From contig NZ_LMKA01000061.1 of the NCBI RefSeq assembly GCF_001421435.1, positions 1 to 47,868 of the forward strand: 47,868 nt of DNA. Direction: 5' to 3'. Positions within the stretch are counted from its first letter, which is position 1. Each line of letters begins with the position of its first letter. Source of the DNA: Chryseobacterium sp. Leaf201. GTDB taxonomy: Bacteria; Bacteroidota; Bacteroidia; Flavobacteriales; Weeksellaceae. Made by a program: the position numbers and the translations under genes. The notes beneath the pieces were generated by a model. It ran no database searches. It was given only the letters and a program-made list of their open reading frames with translations, and was not told the DNA's origin. Positions 18,988 to 28,227 of the stretch are shown piece after piece.

Positions 18988-19208
18988 GAGGAGTAGTTCT
19001 TTTAATGAAATGTATAGGAACTCCTTTTACCTACAGTTTTATAAAAAGCGGGGAGTAATTGCCAAATTTAGAGGAACTCCCGTTGCCTTAAGTTTTTTTA
19101 AAAAGGCGGAAAGTAAATGTGGGAAATCAAATAGGAACTTTCTTTGCCTTAAATTTTTTGACGAATGGAATCATTAATGATTAACCATTTAGGATAAACA
19201 TTTCGTCA
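18988..19208 (-). repeat. Array of four ~60-nt RNA hairpin units
   Basis: Between rtcB and the 584-residue gene, read on the minus strand, four hairpin units follow the tRNA-like RNA. Plus-strand stem pairs are TGACGAA/TTCGTCA (19159-19165/19202-19208), GAAAGT/ACTTTC (19109-19114/19137-19142), GGGAGT/ACTCCC (19051-19056/19076-19081) and GGAGT/ACTCC (18990-18994/19020-19024). Stem bases change in a paired way from unit to unit. Three units share GGYAM...AGUUCCUMU (minus strand); the first unit has only a degenerate UAUCCUAAA. Cores recur every 56-61 nt. The last hairpin is followed on the minus strand by a T-run, so it may also work as a terminator or attenuator before the 584-residue gene. 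Confidence 0.75.
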
Positions 19209-19212
19209 TTTG

Positions 19213-19321
19213 AGGAGCAGGCAGGGCTCGAACCTGCGACACACAAACTTAATTCATAGGAACTTTTTGTGCCGGTAGCGAAAAGTATTTTTGTTGCTCT
19301 AACCAACTGAGCTACTGCTCC
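19213..19321 (-). ncRNA. tRNA-like RNA with a 42-nt anticodon loop
   Basis: A 109-nt RNA with a complete tRNA body: 7-bp acceptor stem GGAGCAG/CTGCTCC, U8 A9, D arm GCTC-AGTTGGTTA-GAGC, A26, 5-bp anticodon stem ACAAA/TTTGT, variable loop GTGTC, T arm GCAGG-TTCGAGC-CCTGC, and U73. CCA is not encoded. Instead of 7 nt the anticodon loop has 42 nt. It contains the same GGCAC...AGTTCCTAT core as the downstream hairpin units, and an inner pairing ACTTTT/AAAAGT is possible. No 7-nt splice of the loop ends gives U33, so a normal tRNA is unlikely. It lies in the rtcB operon. A decoy, sensor or substrate for tRNA cleavage and repair is the likely role (inference). Confidence 0.75.
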
Positions 19322-19348
19322 TGCCTTATGTTAAAAGCTTTCATAAAT

Positions 19349-19372
19349 CCTGCAGGCTTTCACCCCTGCAAG
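19349..19372 (-). other. Hairpin between rtcB and the tRNA-like RNA
   Basis: Read on the minus strand, an 8-bp stem (CUUGCAGG/CCUGCAGG with one G-U pair) and an 8-nt loop GGUGAAAG lie just after the rtcB stop. No T-run follows, so it is not a typical terminator. It may protect the rtcB mRNA end or mark a processing site. Confidence 0.5.
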
Positions 19373-19399
19373 GTTTGGCTATTAGTTTAGTTTGAAAAA

Positions 19400-21212
<1,813 letters not shown>

Positions 21213-21385
21213 TTTTTACGTATCTGAACAGTCCTGTTACAATGATTTCAAAACCGATCTGAATAATAATATATTTATAAAGTGAGTTCTTCCCTGGTAA
21301 GGAAGTGGTCTGATAAGATCGAAAAATATTTAATTATTACCTTCATTTGCGTGAGGGATGCGTAAGGTCCGACTGAAAGGAGGAG

Positions 21386-21411
21386 TTCCGGCGCGGCGCG
21401 GCGCGCCGGAA
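21386..21411. repeat. GC-rich perfect inverted repeat
   Basis: A 10-bp perfect inverted repeat (TTCCGGCGCG/CGCGCCGGAA) around GCGCGG, in a GC-rich stretch (about 21360-21480) that stands out from the AT-rich intergenic DNA. It lies in the 294-nt gap before the WYL regulator. No T-run follows. It may be a remnant of a dispersed genomic repeat or a regulatory hairpin. Its copies elsewhere cannot be checked from this window. Confidence 0.55.
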
Positions 21412-21506
21412 CCGGAACAAAGTGAAGCCTGAAGCAGCCCGGCCCGGCGTTGCAGAGATACAGCCCGGAAACAAAGGGACACGCCCCAATAAAAAAAATT
21501 AAAACC

Positions 21507-22547
21507 ATGTCATCCAATAAAAATGCCCTTATCCGCTATAAAACGCTGGACAAATGCCTGAAAAACAAATACCGGAAATACACGCTGGAAGATCTGATTG
21601 ATGAATGTTCCGAAGCCTTATTTGAATTTGAAGGAAAAGAATCTTTTGTGAGCAGACGGACCATACAGCTCGACCTGCAGAATATGCGCAGCGAAAAGTT
21701 CGGCTACGAAGCCCCGATTGAAGTGTATGAAAAAAGGTATTACCGCTACAGCGATCCTGAGTACAGCATCCATAATATTTCCGTTAATGAAAGCGACCTG
21801 AAAGCGATGAATAATGCGGTGCAGATTTTAAAGCAGTTCAAGGATTTTTCAATGTTCAAGGAAATGAACGGGGTGATTCAGAAACTGGAAGATTCCATTC
21901 ATGCCCGAAGCCCGAAATCAATTATTCATCTCGATAAAAACGAAAAGCTGAAAGGGCTGGAGCATATTGATATCCTGTATGAAGCCATCCTGAATAAAAG
22001 GGTACTGAATATTGTCTATAAAAGCTTCAAGGCAAAAGAATCCGACTGTTATATCGTCCATCCGCAGCTGCTGAAAGAATACAACAACCGCTGGTTCCTG
22101 ATCTGCTGGTGCAAAAATAAAATGTATACACTGGCACTCGACCGGATAGAAACCATTTCCGTTGAAGAAAAAATGGCCTACATTGATAAGGATTTTGATT
22201 CTGACCGGTATTTCGGGGAAGTGATCGGCGTTACGGTTTCAGAGACCCAGCGTCCGCAAAATGTTGTTTTTAAGATCAATGCCAAGCATGCCCCGTACGT
22301 AAAGACCAAGCCGTTTCACCATTCTCAGGAAATCATGGCAGATGATGAAAGCGGGACCACATTCAAGATCTGCGTGCAGCTGAATTTCGAACTGGAACGG
22401 ATGATCCTGGGGCTCGGGGAATTCATCACGGTGCTCAAACCGGAGAAGCTCAGGAACCGGATTGAGAAAAGCCTGAAAGAAGCCTGCGGGAACTATCATC
22501 AGGAAGAACCTAAAAAGCAGGATGATACAATGGCTCAGAAATTGTAG
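21507..22547 (+). CDS. WYL-domain transcriptional regulator
   Basis: A 346-residue regulator of the YafY/WYL family. The N-terminal winged helix (about 1-85, with LIRYKTLDKCLKNKYRKYTLEDLIDECSEAL and SRRTIQLDLQNMRSEKFGY) should bind DNA. The WYL domain (about 165-235, with LNIVYKSFKAKESDCYIVHPQLLKEYNNRWFLICW) and a C-terminal WCX-like extension follow. WYL domains are thought to sense nucleic-acid-type ligands, and such regulators often sit in defence or RNA-repair loci. The start at 21507 (MSSNKNAL) is preferred to the longer reading from 21450. It is the best candidate to read the twin TGCGCA boxes, by position only. Confidence 0.85.
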   Translation: MSSNKNALIRYKTLDKCLKNKYRKYTLEDLIDECSEALFEFEGKESFVSRRTIQLDLQNMRSEKFGYEAPIEVYEKRYYRYSDPEYSIHNISVNESDLKAMNNAVQILKQFKDFSMFKEMNGVIQKLEDSIHARSPKSIIHLDKNEKLKGLEHIDILYEAILNKRVLNIVYKSFKAKESDCYIVHPQLLKEYNNRWFLICWCKNKMYTLALDRIETISVEEKMAYIDKDFDSDRYFGEVIGVTVSETQRPQNVVFKINAKHAPYVKTKPFHHSQEIMADDESGTTFKICVQLNFELERMILGLGEFITVLKPEKLRNRIEKSLKEACGNYHQEEPKKQDDTMAQKL

Positions 22548-22571
22548 TAACGGAACTATAAATATAAAATT

Positions 22572-22712
22572 ATGAAATCAAGAATACTGAAAGCGGTAAT
22601 TGCCGTAGTAGCGCCGTTGGTGATCGAATTTATTATTAAAAAAATTGCTGAGAAGTTCGATGAAAAGCCGGCAGCAGATAAAAAACAGATTCCGGTACAT
22701 AACTGGGAGTAG
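22572..22712 (+). CDS. 46-residue small protein
   Basis: A short ORF starting 24 nt after the WYL gene: a hydrophobic N-terminal segment (VIAVVAPLVIEFIIKK) and a charged tail ending in VHNWE. The codons are of core-genome type and a terminator follows directly. It could be a small membrane-associated peptide cotranscribed with the WYL regulator. No family is recognised. Confidence 0.5.
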   Translation: MKSRILKAVIAVVAPLVIEFIIKKIAEKFDEKPAADKKQIPVHNWE

Positions 22713-22730
22713 TTCAATTTAAAATTATAA

Positions 22731-22763
22731 AAAGAGGCTGTTGTTTTCAACGGTCTCTTTTTA
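22731..22763 (+). terminator. Terminator after the WYL gene and small ORF
   Basis: A 13-bp stem AAAGAGGCTGTTG / CAACGGTCTCTTT (two G-U pairs) with loop TTTT, followed by TTTATTTTTTG. It also lies just past the convergent DUF1501 gene. Confidence 0.8.
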
Positions 22764-22795
22764 TTTTTTGTAATTTATTGGATAGTTAAACAGCT

Positions 22796-23980
22796 CTAAA
22801 TAAAATCATAAATTCCGTTTTTCCATCCCAGCACTTTAGAAGCATCCGCTTTCAGCCAGTTTTTAAGAATGGTGGCATATACTTTCCGGAAGTCTTCGGA
22901 ATACATCAGGTCGCCTTCATTTAAATCAGCCAGGTCAGGGAGTGGGTTTAACAGTCCTTTTTTCTTTAAGCCGCCGCTGATGAAAAACATCTGGTTGGCC
23001 GTTCCGTGGTCGGTGCCATTGCTGGCATTCTGGGCGACCCGTCTCCCGAATTCCGAGAAAGTCATCAGAAGGATATCCTCAAAGAGCCCGTTGCTTTTCA
23101 TGTCGGTCACAAATGACTGTACCGCTTCATTGATATCGCCGAAAAGTTTCTGCTGCCTCTCATTCTGGTTCACGTGCGTATCAAAGCTTCCTACGGAAAT
23201 GTAATATACCCGGGTATTGATATCCGATTTTATCAGGGAAGCCACGGTTTTAAAATCCTTGCCTAACTGGGAATTGGGATAAGCCTGTTCCGTTTTCCTG
23301 GCTTTGCTTTTTTCAAAAATATAACCGGCATTGTTGATGGTAGATCCTAATGTCTGGTATAAATAAGAAACCGTGTCGTCCTCATGGTGATGGTCATACA
23401 GAGATTTGAAATATTTTTCCTGACTGGTCTGGTACAGCCTTTTCGGGTCTTTGAAAGCAAATGCTTTGTTCTGTCCGCCTTTTAAGGCCAGGCTCAGCAT
23501 GTCATCTACTTCCAGTGCCTGGGTCGGATGCTCGCAGCGGTAACATTCTTCGTCCAGAAACCTTCCGAGCCAGCCCGTTTCCAGGTATTCGTCGCTTTTA
23601 CTGGCAGAATGCCAGATGTCCATGCTGCGGAAATGGGATTTGTCAGGATCCGGGTAACCTACATTGTTCATCACCGAAAGCTCACCGTTGTCATGCAGTT
23701 CTTTAAAGTAGGAAAGGGCAGGGTTAATCCCCGTCTCATCATTCAGTGACAGGGAATTTTTAATGGCAATGCTGTTTCTTTCTTTAAAATAAATATCATT
23801 GCGCACCGGGATGATTGTATTCAGTCCGTCATTTCCGCCGGTAAACTGGAGTACAATCAGTATTTTCTGGTTCGGTTCCAGGGCTTCATCAACTGTCAGG
23901 GCTTTCAGGAAATTCGGCATCAGTAAAGAAGCCGTGGCCAGTGAACTTATTTTAAGGAATTCTCTTCTTTTGATTAACAT
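22796..23980 (-). CDS. DUF1501 domain protein
   Basis: A 394-residue DUF1501 protein. It starts with a twin-arginine-like signal (MLIKRREFLKIS followed by ATASLLM), as is typical for this family, so it is probably exported folded by Tat. Visible are ILIVLQFTGGNDGLNTIIPV, PDPDKSHFRSMDIWHSAS and LLMTFSEFGRRVAQNASNGTDHGTAN, which together resemble the sulfatase/alkaline-phosphatase-like fold from which the family descends. The biochemical activity is unknown. It is encoded directly downstream of the DUF1800 gene, the classic pairing, and the two very likely act together in the envelope. Confidence 0.88.
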   Translation of the reverse strand: MLIKRREFLKISSLATASLLMPNFLKALTVDEALEPNQKILIVLQFTGGNDGLNTIIPVRNDIYFKERNSIAIKNSLSLNDETGINPALSYFKELHDNGELSVMNNVGYPDPDKSHFRSMDIWHSASKSDEYLETGWLGRFLDEECYRCEHPTQALEVDDMLSLALKGGQNKAFAFKDPKRLYQTSQEKYFKSLYDHHHEDDTVSYLYQTLGSTINNAGYIFEKSKARKTEQAYPNSQLGKDFKTVASLIKSDINTRVYYISVGSFDTHVNQNERQQKLFGDINEAVQSFVTDMKSNGLFEDILLMTFSEFGRRVAQNASNGTDHGTANQMFFISGGLKKKGLLNPLPDLADLNEGDLMYSEDFRKVYATILKNWLKADASKVLGWKNGIYDFI

Positions 23981-24031
23981 AAAGGTTAGGTTTTAGGTTA
24001 AAGATATCAGGTTGCCGTCTGCCAGTTCAAA

Positions 24032-25414
24032 TCACATTAACTGATATTCCGGGGTTGACATGATATTAATGACGTTCATTTTTACACTGTTGTCCGAGAA
24101 ATTCTTCACCGAACCCATATCCAGGGATTTTAAATTCTGGATCAGGTATTCTTCAGCCCGTTTGCCTTCAAAAACTTTTTCTACCCGGGCCCAGTCAATG
24201 GTAATATTCGGGTTTTTGAATGTCTTGTTTAAGGCTGTTTCACGGGATTTCAACCCCATGTCAATATCATCGTCCGGCCTCGGGGAATATTCCAACGGCC
24301 GTAAGCCTGACCAGATCTGGGGAATCTGAAGCCTGAGCATCAGTGTAGAGCTGTCGATCCACGATTTTCCGCTGGGCCATCCGGCAACATTCGGCGGATA
24401 CAGAAGCATCTGTCCCAATAATTTCTGGTAAACGATCAGGTTTTCAGGATTCCGGATGTCCATCGGAAGCGTCCTCATCATCCCGGCCATCAGTTCGATC
24501 GGGGATTTTATCCGGTTGCCGATATTTTTCTTGTCATAAAACCAGGAGCTGGAAAAAATCTCAGTCATCAGCTTCCTGATATCGTATCCGGACTGATAGA
24601 AGTTTTCACTCAGCTTTTTAATAATGCTTTCATCAGGTATCTCATTGACGAAAAAACGGTAGATCTTTGCCGTGACAAACCGTGCAGCTGCTTTCTGTTC
24701 AAGAATGATATTCAGCGCATCGGTACCCGTAAAGCTGCCGGTTTTTCCCAGAAATGTTTTTATGCCTTCGTCATGAAGCTTCTTCCTTTCTGTAAAGTTC
24801 CCTTCCTTGTCATAGCCCCATCCGGTAAAAGCCCTTGCCCCTTCCCGGATGTCTTTTTCGGTATAATTTCCGCGCCCCAAGGTAAAAAGTTCCATAACTT
24901 CACGGGCAAAATTTTCATTGGGATGGTCTTTTTTGTTTTGCTGGTTGTTCAGGAAATTAAGCATTGCGGGAGCCTGGCTTACTTCAAAAAGCAGGTCTCT
25001 GAAATTTCCCAGCGCATGCTTCCGGATGATGTTTAAAATGTGCCTGTTGAATTTTGGGTTCTGTACCCTTGACGCAAAGTGCCCGTGCCAGAAAAATGCC
25101 ATTTTTTCCCTCATCTGTTCCCTGCTGTTGACCATTTTGTCGAGAAAATTAAGGTTCAGTTCCTCGTTTTGCCGGCGGTTGATCTTCTGCATCTGTTTTT
25201 TCTTCTCAGCCGGAGACGGGTCTGTCATATAATCAGCAGTCTCCGTATCAGGCGTTTCATAGGTAATCTCTGTAAATGCTTCTTCCTTCATCAAATCATT
25301 CAGCAGGGTTTCCGTATCTTTAGAAGCGAGGTCTTCAAACTGGCTGATGCCTGCTCCGAAACCTGCCCGCCAGAGAAGATGCTTATTATTGATGAATAAT
25401 GGTGATGGTTTCAT
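24032..25414 (-). CDS. DUF1800 domain protein
   Basis: A 460-residue DUF1800 protein. Family features: HLLWRAGFGAGISQFEDL at the N-terminus, MREKMAFFWHGHFASRVQ, LLFEVSQAPAMLNFLNNQQNKKDHPNENFAREVMELFTLGRGNYTEKDIREGARAFTGW, and PPNVAGWPSGKSWIDSSTL. The fold is helical; the function is unknown but the gene almost always pairs with a DUF1501 gene, as here (51 nt between stop and next start). No clear signal peptide is visible. The promoter region 25415-25500 shows no convincing Bacteroidetes consensus. Confidence 0.88.
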   Translation of the reverse strand: MKPSPLFINNKHLLWRAGFGAGISQFEDLASKDTETLLNDLMKEEAFTEITYETPDTETADYMTDPSPAEKKKQMQKINRRQNEELNLNFLDKMVNSREQMREKMAFFWHGHFASRVQNPKFNRHILNIIRKHALGNFRDLLFEVSQAPAMLNFLNNQQNKKDHPNENFAREVMELFTLGRGNYTEKDIREGARAFTGWGYDKEGNFTERKKLHDEGIKTFLGKTGSFTGTDALNIILEQKAAARFVTAKIYRFFVNEIPDESIIKKLSENFYQSGYDIRKLMTEIFSSSWFYDKKNIGNRIKSPIELMAGMMRTLPMDIRNPENLIVYQKLLGQMLLYPPNVAGWPSGKSWIDSSTLMLRLQIPQIWSGLRPLEYSPRPDDDIDMGLKSRETALNKTFKNPNITIDWARVEKVFEGKRAEEYLIQNLKSLDMGSVKNFSDNSVKMNVINIMSTPEYQLM

Positions 25415-25639
25415 ACGGATGATTTATGTTTTGATCTTTTCGCCGGTCGAAGGTTAAAATTAATAACGGTTAACAAGCGTTAATCGTATGGATTCTGTCC
25501 TGTTTTAATCTTAATAAATCACAACATCAGAAAGCTCTCCAATTACTGAAAATTATTAAACGGGCATTTAAATTTTAATGATTTGATTATCATGATTTTA
25601 TAGGTTTAATCGCTGTTAAAGTTGATAAAAAGGGTTTCG

Positions 25640-25656
25640 TTGGCACGATTTTTACA
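25640..25656 (+). promoter_or_regulatory. Sigma-54-like promoter
   Basis: TTGGCACG (25640-25647), then ATTT and TTACA (25652-25656). This fits the sigma-54 layout TGGCACG-N4-TTGCA with the right -24/-12 spacing; only the G of the -12 GC is an A. It lies about 35 nt before the outer-membrane barrel gene. A bacterial enhancer-binding activator would be needed; none is encoded in this window. Confidence 0.45.
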
Positions 25657-25690
25657 TCTGTCAGCTTAGTAAATTTTAAAAATCAGAAGT

Positions 25691-26254
25691 ATGAAAATGT
25701 TTAAACAGGCAATCGTAGCAGCCGGACTTTTAACAGCTGGTGTAGTTAGCGCTCAGAGTGCACAGATGAACAATATGATCAAAGTGGGAGCTAATGTTGG
25801 TTTAGCGGTTCCTTCAGATAATCTTTCTGCTGCAGTAGGAGTGGATGTAGCTTATCAGAACCTTATTACACCGGGCTTCGGGCTGGGTATTGCCACAGGA
25901 TATAGTCATTATTTCGGGAAAGAAAATAACGGATATGATAACAATGATGTAGGGGTAGTTCCTGTAGCAGCTCTAATCAGAATTTACCCTAAACAGATGG
26001 GATTCTATTTCGGGACAGACTTAGGATACGGATTCCTTGTAGGGGATGATAAGGTAGCTTCCAATTCTGCCATGAACAGACCGAACGGAGGTTTCTACAT
26101 CAAGCCGGAAATCGGATATCACAACAGAGACTGGAACTTCTTTTTACAGTATCAGAAAGTATTTGTAGGAGACAACGGTGATATGCCTAACCAAGACTAC
26201 AATGTTGGTAACATCGGAGTAGGGTTTTCTTACAATATTCCATTAGGAAAATAG
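25691..26254 (+). CDS. Outer-membrane beta-barrel protein
   Basis: A 187-residue protein with a clean signal peptide (MKMFKQAIVAAGLLTAGVVSAQ, cleavage after VSA). The mature chain alternates hydrophobic and polar residues in strands with aromatic girdles (VGANVGLAVPSDNLSAAVGVDVAYQN, GFGLGIATGYSHYFG, MGFYFGTDLGYGFLVG, YIKPEIGYHNRDWNFFLQYQK, GNIGVGFSYNI), as in the small 8-stranded OmpA/OmpW-like barrels. It should be in the outer membrane. The last residues (PLGK) lack the usual terminal Phe. The promoter is sigma-54-like and a terminator follows. Its substrate or role is unknown. Confidence 0.75.
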   Translation: MKMFKQAIVAAGLLTAGVVSAQSAQMNNMIKVGANVGLAVPSDNLSAAVGVDVAYQNLITPGFGLGIATGYSHYFGKENNGYDNNDVGVVPVAALIRIYPKQMGFYFGTDLGYGFLVGDDKVASNSAMNRPNGGFYIKPEIGYHNRDWNFFLQYQKVFVGDNGDMPNQDYNVGNIGVGFSYNIPLGK

Positions 26255-26285
26255 TTAGATTTTATATAAGTAATTATTAGCCAAG

Positions 26286-26313
26286 CCTTTTCGATTTTTT
26301 GAAAAGGTTTTTT
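26286..26313 (+). terminator. Terminator of the barrel gene
   Basis: Stem CCTTTTC/GAAAAGG, loop of 8 nt, followed by a T-run. Confidence 0.75.
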
Positions 26314-26366
26314 ACTTACAGCGGGCATTTAAAAAAGTATTATTATATTTGATAAAATTTGAGGTT

Positions 26367-27416
26367 ATGATTTTGAATCCAAAATTTCCACTTTATTTAC
26401 CGGGAGTAAAGAACGGTAGCAATGATAATGTTTCTATCATTAGCGCAAACCTTCGTGAAGACGTTACAACTTTAGGCTATTTTGTGTCCGGTAACGGAGG
26501 TCTTGAGATTAAAATCCAACAGAATTATCCTACCAAAGAATATGCTGCTTTTTCAGATATTTTAAAGAAGTTTATTGAGGATAACCAGCTGGAAAATGTA
26601 AAAAGACTCGGTATGGCAGTTCCGGGACCCGTACTTAACGGGAAAAGCCGTCCGGAAAGACTGGGCTGGAACCTTGATATGGAAGAGTATTCCAGGGATT
26701 TCGGATTTGAAAAGGTAGATATGCTGAACGACCAGGAAGCTTCGGCTTACGGTATGGCACTTCTTGAAGACAATGACCTTGACCCGATTTATACCAGCGG
26801 GCACCTGGAAAAAGGAAACGTGGCCATCCTGGCGCCGGGTAACGGGTTGGGGGAAGCCGGATATTTCTTTGACGGGAAATACCTGAGGCCTTTTGCCTCT
26901 GAAGGAGGTCACTCGGAATTTTCTCCGAGAACCACCGTTGAGGTAGAATTTTACCAGTTCCTGAATAATCTTTACGGGATTGTAAGCTGGGAAAATGTAT
27001 TGTCTAAATCCGGATTATTTAATATCTACAGATTCTTGAGAGATGTAAAGAGACATCCGGAACCGGAATGGCTGGCAGAAAAGATCAGCAACGGGGATTT
27101 CGTGAAGGAAATTTACAAGGCAGCCGTGGAAGACGATGTGCTGATCTGTAAAATAGCGCTCGATACTTTCCTTGAATTCCTGGCAAGAGAGGCCAATAAC
27201 CTTACCTTAAAGCTTAAAGCAACAGGTGGACTGTTGATTTCAGGGGATATTCCTCAGGAGATCAGGGCTTACATCAATAAAGATAAGTTCTACGAAAAAT
27301 ATAAGATCAGTGATAAGATGGAAGAGATGCTTAAAAACATCCCGATCTATCTGATCAGGCAGGATCAGACCGCACTCAATGGCGCAGCACTGTATACTGC
27401 TTATTATCAGGATTAA
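26367..27416 (+). CDS. glk: Glucokinase
   Basis: A 349-residue glucokinase of the bacterial Glk family (ATP:glucose phosphotransferase). Signatures: MAVPGPVLNGKSR, LGWNLDMEEYS, MLNDQEASAYGMALLE, LAPGNGLGEAGYFFDG, and EGGHSEFSPRTTVE, the sugar-binding His and Glu segment. It starts glycolysis by making glucose-6-phosphate in the cytosol. The start at 26367 (MILNPKF) follows a GAGGTT-type sequence; the longer reading begins with a TTG. It has its own terminator. Confidence 0.9.
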   Translation: MILNPKFPLYLPGVKNGSNDNVSIISANLREDVTTLGYFVSGNGGLEIKIQQNYPTKEYAAFSDILKKFIEDNQLENVKRLGMAVPGPVLNGKSRPERLGWNLDMEEYSRDFGFEKVDMLNDQEASAYGMALLEDNDLDPIYTSGHLEKGNVAILAPGNGLGEAGYFFDGKYLRPFASEGGHSEFSPRTTVEVEFYQFLNNLYGIVSWENVLSKSGLFNIYRFLRDVKRHPEPEWLAEKISNGDFVKEIYKAAVEDDVLICKIALDTFLEFLAREANNLTLKLKATGGLLISGDIPQEIRAYINKDKFYEKYKISDKMEEMLKNIPIYLIRQDQTALNGAALYTAYYQD

Positions 27417-27426
27417 ATATATCAGG

Positions 27427-27450
27427 CTCCGGTTCATCCGGAGTTTTTTT
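27427..27450 (+). terminator. glk terminator
   Basis: Perfect 6-bp stem CTCCGG/CCGGAG, loop TTCAT, followed by seven T. Confidence 0.85.
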
Positions 27451-27537
27451 ATGGCATTTATTCAGGGCAGTGATATCATTTATGAAAATAATTGTATTTA
27501 TTGATGTACATCAAGGCCGCCTTTCAAAACAGTTGAT

Positions 27538-27545
27538 TACATTTG
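27538..27545 (+). promoter_or_regulatory. -7 element of the first YceI gene
   Basis: TACATTTG matches the Bacteroidetes -7 consensus and lies about 38 nt before the ATG at 27583. A -33 box is not convincing. Confidence 0.55.
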
Positions 27546-27582
27546 CAGCAGTTAAACAATAAATACATAACTTTTATTTCAA

Positions 27583-28149
27583 ATGAAAAAAATATTCTTA
27601 TTAGCGGTATTGGCCGGCGGACTGGCTTTCGGACAGGTGAAAAAAGTAGCAGGTTCAGATGTTCAGTGGTGGGGGTATAAGATTGCAAAATCTGAAGCCA
27701 GTTCTCACAACGGGACAGTGAAAGTGAAATCCGGAGAAATGGTTATGAAAGGAAACCAGTTGGTTGGAGGTACTTTCGTACTGGACATGACTTCCATTAA
27801 CGCTACCGACCTTACCGGTGAATATCAGCAGAAGCTGAACGGGCACCTTAAAAACGGCGATTTCTTCGAAGTTGAAAAGTTCCCTACAGCAACCTTCAAA
27901 ATTACGGGAGTAAAGAAAAACAACGATAAAGTATACAATTCTTTGGTATCCGGTAACCTGACGGTTAAAGGAAAAACCAATGCGGTTTCTTTCCCTGCCA
28001 AAATTACGTATGCCAACGGAACCGTAACCCTGGCTTCAAAGAAATTTACCATTGACAGACAGAAATTTGATGTTACCTACAAATCTGCCATGCAGGATGT
28101 TCTTGTGAAAGATGACATCGATATGATGGTAAAAGTAACAGCGAAATAA
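27583..28149 (+). CDS. YceI-family protein (first copy)
   Basis: A 188-residue secreted YceI protein: signal peptide MKKIFLLAVLAGGLAFGQ, then the lipocalin-like domain with SDVQWWGYKIAKSEASSHNGTVKVKSGEM, TFVLDMTSINATDL, HLKNGDFFEVEKFPTATFKITGV and NLTVKGKTNAVSFPAKI. YceI proteins form a 10-stranded barrel that binds long isoprenoid or fatty ligands in the periplasm. The role is unknown, though some are induced by stress or high pH. The gene is 78 nt upstream of a paralogue and ends at a terminator, so the copies may be independently transcribed. Confidence 0.9.
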   Translation: MKKIFLLAVLAGGLAFGQVKKVAGSDVQWWGYKIAKSEASSHNGTVKVKSGEMVMKGNQLVGGTFVLDMTSINATDLTGEYQQKLNGHLKNGDFFEVEKFPTATFKITGVKKNNDKVYNSLVSGNLTVKGKTNAVSFPAKITYANGTVTLASKKFTIDRQKFDVTYKSAMQDVLVKDDIDMMVKVTAK

Positions 28150-28171
28150 TTTAATCAAAAAAAGATTATTA

Positions 28172-28200
28172 AAAGTGCAGAAGTTCTGCACTTTTTTTTA
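28172..28200 (+). terminator. Terminator of the first YceI gene
   Basis: Stem AAAGTGCAG/CTGCACTTT with loop AAGTT and a T-run. Confidence 0.85.
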
Positions 28201-28227
28201 TTTTTGTTGAATTGTAAATAAAAAAGA

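Noticed and set aside
18986..19177. 63-codon plus-strand ORF over the hairpin array
   Set aside because: It runs against the operon direction and is explained by the repeats; composition is not coding-like.
18988..19321. CRISPR array
   Set aside because: The repeat units are not identical, have no unique spacers of constant length, and their stems covary; no cas genes are present.
19213..19321. Ordinary tRNA with a group I intron
   Set aside because: The insert is about 35 nt, far too short for a group I intron, and no joined loop would have U33.
21275..21517. 80-codon minus-strand ORF before the WYL gene
   Set aside because: It is created by the GC-rich repeat region and lacks a start context or a recognised motif.
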